Shown here in pieces: positions 58,370 through 64,000 of a stretch of DNA of 64,000 nucleotides. Below the pieces are notes generated by a model that saw only the letters and a list, made by a program, of their open reading frames with translations, did not search any database and was not told where the DNA came from. The first letter of the stretch is position 1. Every line of letters begins with the position of its first letter. Origin of the DNA: Cryptomeria japonica (taxonomy: Eukaryota; Streptophyta; Pinopsida; Cupressales; Cupressaceae); the NCBI RefSeq assembly GCF_030272615.1, contig NC_081413.1, positions 716,367,867 through 716,431,866 of the forward strand, written 5' to 3'. Position numbers and translations under genes: made by a program.

Positions 58370-58940
58370 AACTTTTGGGAATTGTACTTTGATGGTTCTT
58401 ATATTCAATATGGATCAGGTGTAGGAATCTTTTTCATCACACCTCAAGGACACACAATTCCGAAATCGTATAGACTACGATTTCCATGCACCAATAATAC
58501 TGCAGAGTATGAAGCATTGGCTATAGGGCTTAAAATGGCCATTAAATGGAATGTCAAAGAACTACATGTCTATGGTGATTCACAACTTGTCATAAATCAA
58601 ATAAATGATGAATATCAAATAAAGGATGATAAGCTTATGCCATACAAACAGCTGATAGAGGAATTTAAAAGACACTTTAAAGAAACCACATTCACTCGGA
58701 TTCCCAGAAATGAGAATAAAGCTGCAGATGCGATGGCTACAATAGCATCTCTCTTGCAAAATAAAGAGAATCAACAATGTTATGAATTTCTCGTGGAAGA
58801 TATCTTAACCCCTACCATCCAATCCCAACACACCTATCGAATTTGCCATATATCAGGAACTAGTGAATCCTTATACGGTCAAACCTACCAATATTTGAAA
58901 GATCATATCCTTCCTCTAGAATTATCTCATAATCAATGAA
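58370..58940 (+). pseudogene. Second, archaeal-type RNase H of element G
   Basis: WELYFDGSYIQYGSGVGIFF, NNTAEYEALAIGLKMAI, ELHVYGDSQLVINQI and RNENKAADAMATIASLL give D-E-D-D catalytic positions of the RVT_3-like RNase H (DGS, AEYEAL, GDSQLV, ADAMA). This extra domain marks the Tat lineage. The domain itself is open in this copy. Confidence 0.88.
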
Positions 58941-60127
58941 GAAACTTTATCCATCAGTCCTCTCACTATACCATTATTGTTGATATCCTATATAGGCGTG
59001 GTATAGATGGTACATTGTTGAGATGTCTTGAAAAAGATGAAACTGAAAGAGTTCTTAATGACATTCATGCGGGTATTTGCGGTACACACTCAAGTGGTTT
59101 AACATTGGCTAAGAAACTTATCTGTATGGGTTACTTTTGGCCTACCATGGAAAGAGATTCATTCACCTATGCTAGAAAATGTAAACAGTGTCAGATCCAT
59201 GGAAATCTAATCCATGCACCAACACAAGAGTTATATCCTATGACAGGATCATGGGCATTTTCACAATGGGGCCTTGATTTGGTAGGAAAGATCAATCCTT
59301 CATCTTCTAATGGACATAAGTTCATTCTGATTGCTACTGAATATTTTACTAAGTGGATTGAAGTAGTGCCTTTAACAACAGTGACAGGAAAACAAATATC
59401 ATCATTCATCTTGAATTACATAATATGTCGCTATGGCGTTCCTATGACCATTATCACTGATAATGGAAGACCATTCAAAAATCAAGATGCGAAAGAACTA
59501 TGTGAACAGTTTCATATCCAACATAGGTTCTCTACTCCATATTATCCACAGGGAAATGTTCAAGCCGAGGAATCAAACAAAGCTATCTTGAAAATCTTGA
59601 AGAAAACAGTAAATGAAGTTGGAAAAGACTAGCACATTCAGCTAAATCCTGCTCTTTGGGCATACCGAACTAGCATCCGCACTCCAACAGGGGCAACTCC
59701 ATATTGTTTGGTCTATGGATCAGAAGCTATATTACCTATAGAAGTAGAGATACCTTCTCTACGTGTATCCTTGCATGGTCTTATACTAGAAGAAGAAGAA
59801 CGAGTTTCTCGACTCCAAGAACTAGAACCGATTCAAGAACATCGCCAAAATGCAACAAAACATTTGAAAGTATACCAACAAAGAATGGCAAGAAGCTATA
59901 ACCACAGAGTCAAGCCACGTATTTTCCAAATTGGAGATATAGTTCTATGGGAGAATCCAAGAAATCAACAAGACCAAGAAAAGAAGGGAAAATTTGAACC
60001 AAATTGGCTAGGACCTTTTGTCATAGTAGCAACATATGAATCAGGAGCATACAAGTTATCTACTCCTGAAGGTGATTGGTTTGATGAACCTATCAATTCT
60101 ATCCATCTCAAGAAATTCTATGCTTGA
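58940..60127 (+). pseudogene. Integrase of element G
   Basis: The zinc-binding HHCC appears as HAGICGTH and CKQC. The DDE core is complete: Asp in WGLDLVGKI, Asp in ITDNGRPF, Glu in VQAEESNKA. The C-terminal part (YGSEAILPIEVEIPSLR; IFQIGDIVLWENPRN; PNWLGPFVIV; HLKKFYA) ends at a natural stop at 60125-60127. One in-frame stop (59630-59632, in place of Trp in KDWH) and a break at 58937-58939 spoil it. Confidence 0.9.
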
Positions 60128-61952
60128 GATATAAAGTCCTGAAAAAAATTAATAAAAAGCATATAAAGTCCTGAAAAAACCAATAAAAAGCATATAAAAT
60201 TCAAAAAATGCAATAAATTTAGATGGTGAAAACCTGGTAAACAGGTGCTATCTAAAACGTGAGTTCCTCCATCTATGAGATCGCTTTGCGCACCTATCCA
60301 CTCCATCCTATCGCATCTATCATTGCTATCTATCGCTAGCTTATCCAAAACATCTCTCGCATCTATTGCTCTGAACCATTTAGCAAGAAATATGCAACTT
60401 ACCAACAGTTAACCAATCTTTGACACACTTGTCGTAGTCACTATCTTAGATTTTATCAGCATCGATCAATCTGCATTTGTATCTCATCATGGTTTAGATC
60501 TTGATCAATTCATATATCCATAATAATTTATGTTTCCGCTGGGGGCAAAATCCTAATTCCTTTTGCTAAGGTGATCTTTTGAACCTTTGAAAAAATCCAA
60601 AACATTCAAAAAACTTAGAAAATCCCAAAACATCTAGGGTTTTGAAACAGATAAAAAGCAACAAAGCAATGAAAATCAAGGCATTTCATAACAACTGAAT
60701 CGTCAAACTTAGAAAATGAAGAATCAACCAGCAAGCTATAAAGGATTATCAAAGATCATTCATTAAGATGATTATATCAGTTAATGATCATTAGAACATG
60801 TGAATGGCATGCAAGATTCAATGTGTATATCTTGATTTTATTGTTAATCATGTACTCTATGCAACTCAAGGATGTCCATGACTAGAGAAAGTATGATGGG
60901 GCATGATTATTTTCTTTGATTGTTGTCTGTGGTTTATCTCTTACTATGGTATGAACTTGTCTCAAGATATAATCGACAAAAGATCAAGGAGGACGTTCCA
61001 AGTCATGCATGAAAGGAGCTAATCCTTATTTGTTCTACAAGCAATACTCAGGTCAACTTGATCCATTATATCAAGTTGCTTGCATTAACTTGCTATATCA
61101 AAATCCATGAAAGGAATACTCAGGTCATCTTGAATCATTATGTCAAGTTGTTTGTATTTTCTTACAACATTTTAAAGCTCAATGATGAAATCAAGCATTG
61201 TTACAAAGATAACATATGAAGAATGGCAGTACAATTTTTAGTTAGATGATTTTGGATTAGTTCATTTTTCATCTACATTATAAGCATTCATTTGTTAGTT
61301 GCACTATAAGCATATCATTTCATTAACAGATCAACGATCATAAATAAAGATTCAGTATACTTGGACAAACAAAAACAATTTGCATTCATTTCTTAGAATC
61401 ATTTTAATCATCATTCATTTCATTTAGTTGCATTTTATCATTGCATTTATTTGCATTCAATTAAGTGCATTTGATTCATCATGTAGTGTATCATCATTAT
61501 TATTTGCATTATCATTCCATTAACGATCATTTAGTTGCATCTTTGCACTTAGATTCATAATCATCATAAACATTACATAAAAACTCAAAAATATTTCATA
61601 TAGATCATTTGCATTTACATAATCATAAATCAAAAGCAAATGAATCATTCATTTGCATTCCATATAGATAATTGCATTTGCATCATTTAAGATAGAAATC
61701 ATTTTCATTTGCATCCAAGATCATCAAAAATCAAAATAAAAACATATAATCACTGCATCCATATAATCAAAGCATAAAGCATCATCAAAGCATCAAGGTA
61801 TATAGATCATCAAATAGAATAACATGCATAATAAAGGATCATCATCATACAAGGTCCATGTCTGCATATAGATCATCCTAAAATAATAAAAAGTCCAAGT
61901 ATACAATGATATCAAATAAACAATACAAATGCCTCATCTAATGCAAATCAAG
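60128..61952. other. Spacer between pol and the antisense gene
   Basis: Noncoding sequence. From about 61280 to 61830 it is low-complexity, with CATTTGCATTTAG, TCATCATT and ATAGATCATC variants repeated. Two near-identical GATATAAAGTCCTGAAAAAA stretches follow the integrase stop. Confidence 0.6.
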
Positions 61953-64000
61953 TCAAGGCTGTCCTGTACCACTACCACCTGACTCTGTCCGTCTCTGTGG
62001 TTGTGGATGAGAAGATCCTCCAGATGCCTGTCTCCCATGATCACCACTCCTCTGAGGAGGTCCCATGACCCCACCACTACTAGTATCCATCAGCACGGTG
62101 GTATGATAACTACTTGCTCTTTGGCTCTCTACAACTACCTCCTCATATCGTCGTCACCAGTGGGAAGTCTCCTTCCTGGCCCGAACTAGTGCTCTAACAG
62201 TATCCGCTAAGAGAGTACCCGATCCAACCTATTGAATATGATCAAGAAGACCCTGAGTATCATGTTGTCTCCTAACAACTCTATCCTGCTCAGTAATAAG
62301 AGTTTGTACCTGTGCTCGAAGCTGATCAATCTATGCTCTCAGATTGTCAATAGTATCCTACCTTGGCACATCATGCTCTGGTATAACCACATCTGGCACA
62401 TCATGCACTGGTGCAACCTACTCTGGTACATCCTATTATGGTGCATGAATCCCAATCCCCTCACCACCAACCTGTCCAACTACTGGAATCTTGGTCCGAG
62501 TAACTCTCCGCACCCGTTGTCTAATCAAGGGAACACGATCCTTAGGATCCTCATCATCTCCACCATGCACTCCAATAACTCAAGGATCTAGCTAAATTTG
62601 TCTATAATCAATGCCTCTCCCGCAACCCCCATCCAGTCCAGTCACCTTGCCTCCTGTCAATAGCAACCCTCTCGGTGATCTCATACCAGTCCTGCCACGC
62701 TCTCTCCCAATCCGTCCAACATCCCTCCCACCCATAGGACGTGGTCTCTCAATCTTTCCAACTGGTCCAAATGGTCCTCCACAGACTCTCAATTGACCTC
62801 CCCTTCGTCCAGGTCTCCTACCACCACCTCCTCCATCCCCACCATCATCTCCACCTCCCCCAGCCTCATGAGCAGCTCTAAGCTCTCATCTCCGTCTCCA
62901 TCTCCTAGAAACTGGATCATCTGAGTCATCCTCATCATCTCCTGAACTGGGAGGAGGATCTGCTCGATCATTAATGCAAGGAAATAGATGAGCTAGTATA
63001 TACTGAGCATACTCTGCAGTAACCCCAGGATCAAGAATGTGTAATCTCATATCATAAGCCACTCTTGGAGTAGCAACAAACTCTGCACGAGCAATCTCAA
63101 ATGACAACGAAGGTCCCCAATCTCATCTATCTCTATACCGCCAAGCATATATCGTCACACTAGTAGGCATAGGCTGGATGATACCAAACTGTCTCAAAAT
63201 CCGACCAATCAACTATCGCTCAATAATAAATGGTGTCCAACCAATGAGATATCTACTCTGCATAATACATGGTAATGTCTGTGCGTCATCCATCCATGGC
63301 TCACAATCAAGATATGGTCTCCAAGTGATGTTGTCCAATGAATCAAGCACCCAATGCTAATACTCCATCTTACCCAGCTTATGCTGAGTAAGGATATGGC
63401 TGCCTCTCTCCACGAACTCTATGATGGATAGGTCGAGTAACAACAATATGCTCCCAGCACAAGATCTGCAATAAAGTGCATCCAGTAGATAAACTCACAC
63501 TCTCATCATACACTACATGATGAAGATCACGATATAAGTGTGCCAGCATGCAAACACCCCACGCATATCGAGTACGATGTTGAACCATACTTAGGAGAAT
63601 CTCACCCCATCCAATAGAAAAACCTCGTGATCTCCTATGAGGACATATAAATCCTCCAATCAAACCAACAAGAATAACAGGAAGAGCCTCATAATACATC
63701 ACCATATCAACCCATCAGATATCTCCTCTACCAATGCTCTCATCAGCAAACACAACTCTGCAAGCCTCTGTCCCAACCCGATCCTGATAATCATACTACA
63801 CAAGCTCGCCAGTCACTAGGATATGCAGAATCCTATAGACATCCTCCAGAGTCACACTAATCTCACCTATTGGCAGGTGGAAAGTGTTATGCTTGTTGTG
63901 CCATCTCTCGGCCAATGCTGTCAACAAACCTCTATTATGTGTAATCTCAGGCATATATAACAAATGGCGTAAACCATGGGCGTCTATGTGTCTAATCTCA
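61953..64000 (-). pseudogene. Plant mobile domain (PMD) gene, antisense in element G, partial
   Basis: Read leftward from the window edge: ITHNRGLLTALAERW, HNKHNTFHLPIGEISVTLED and VYRILHILVTGELV are hallmark strings of the plant mobile domain (aminotransferase-like) shared by MAIN/MAIL proteins and retroelement copies (usual pattern L..AL.ERWR..THTFHLP.GE.T.TL.DV...LGL...G). Later come WGVCMLAHLYRDL, WRPYLDCEPWMDDAQTLPCI and GRILRQFGIIQP, then an acidic DDEDDSDD stretch, a Gly/Arg-rich tail and a coiled-coil-like end, with a stop at 61955-61953. The frame shifts near 63385 and several in-frame TAG codons sit where CAG is expected. The N-terminus lies beyond 64000. Confidence 0.82.

Larger units (their letters stand above)
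49176..64000 (+). mobile_element. Element G: Tat-lineage Ty3/gypsy retrotransposon (3' end outside)
   Basis: The element comprises 5' LTR, primer-binding site, a long leader with a minisatellite, gag, protease, G-patch, RT, RNase H, a second archaeal-type RNase H, integrase, a spacer, and an antisense plant-mobile-domain gene. The second RNase H and an extra gene between pol and the 3' LTR are known traits of the Tat lineage. The 3' LTR is beyond the window. Several frameshifts and stops show it is inactive, but domain order is complete. Confidence 0.9.

Overview
The window is nuclear DNA of a seed plant with a large, repeat-rich genome. A gymnosperm would fit, given the very long introns and deeply nested LTR retrotransposons, but the species cannot be fixed from sequence alone. 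No rRNA, tRNA, CRISPR or bacterial-type gene was seen. Almost everything is transposable-element sequence, plus one candidate host gene threaded through it on the minus strand.

Host gene: six short minus-strand exons (45865-45759, 39823-39767, 5231-5174, 5090-5057, 4661-4592, 4501-4396) have GT/AG borders and join in matching phase into an open 144-codon N-terminal part that starts with an arginine-rich, mitochondrial-presequence-like stretch. Intron 2 is about 34.5 kb and holds most of the elements described here. The product was not identified.

Nested stack, left to right: a copia pol end (1-1310); a unit called J (1993-3956); inside intron 2 a broken Ty3/gypsy element F (5985-18046), split by unit A (6972-11473, minus) and by a copia-type element E (13664-17821, minus) that carries a captured UDP-glycosyltransferase fragment; unit B1 (from 18047), split by unit B2 (19715-26515) and by an LTR D' (from 28503). 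D' is itself split by a solo LTR H (28935-30000) and by unit C (30446-37309). C contains solo LTR D (31233-32648) and another insert (34757 to about 36740). Intron 1 holds a hAT-like element (41822-42741) and a gypsy integrase remnant.

The most unusual content is the family J, A, B1, B2 and C. Each starts TGTTGT. The four with a mapped right end (J, A, B2, C) end in AACA and have perfect 5-bp target duplications. The family shares a two-hairpin head, a TATA box about 0.65-1.1 kb before the right end and, except in J, a conserved U5-like tail. Each carries its own unrelated tandem array. Only one head and one tail occur per unit, so they look like giant solo LTRs (2-7 kb). B2 additionally carries a decayed gene of about 1190 codons between its array and its TATA box.

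Right end: a LINE ORF1-like remnant (about 47880-49175) is cut by the 5' LTR of a Tat-lineage Ty3/gypsy element G (49176 to beyond 64000). G has gag, protease, G-patch, reverse transcriptase, two RNase H domains and integrase in order, followed by an antisense plant-mobile-domain gene that runs off the window.
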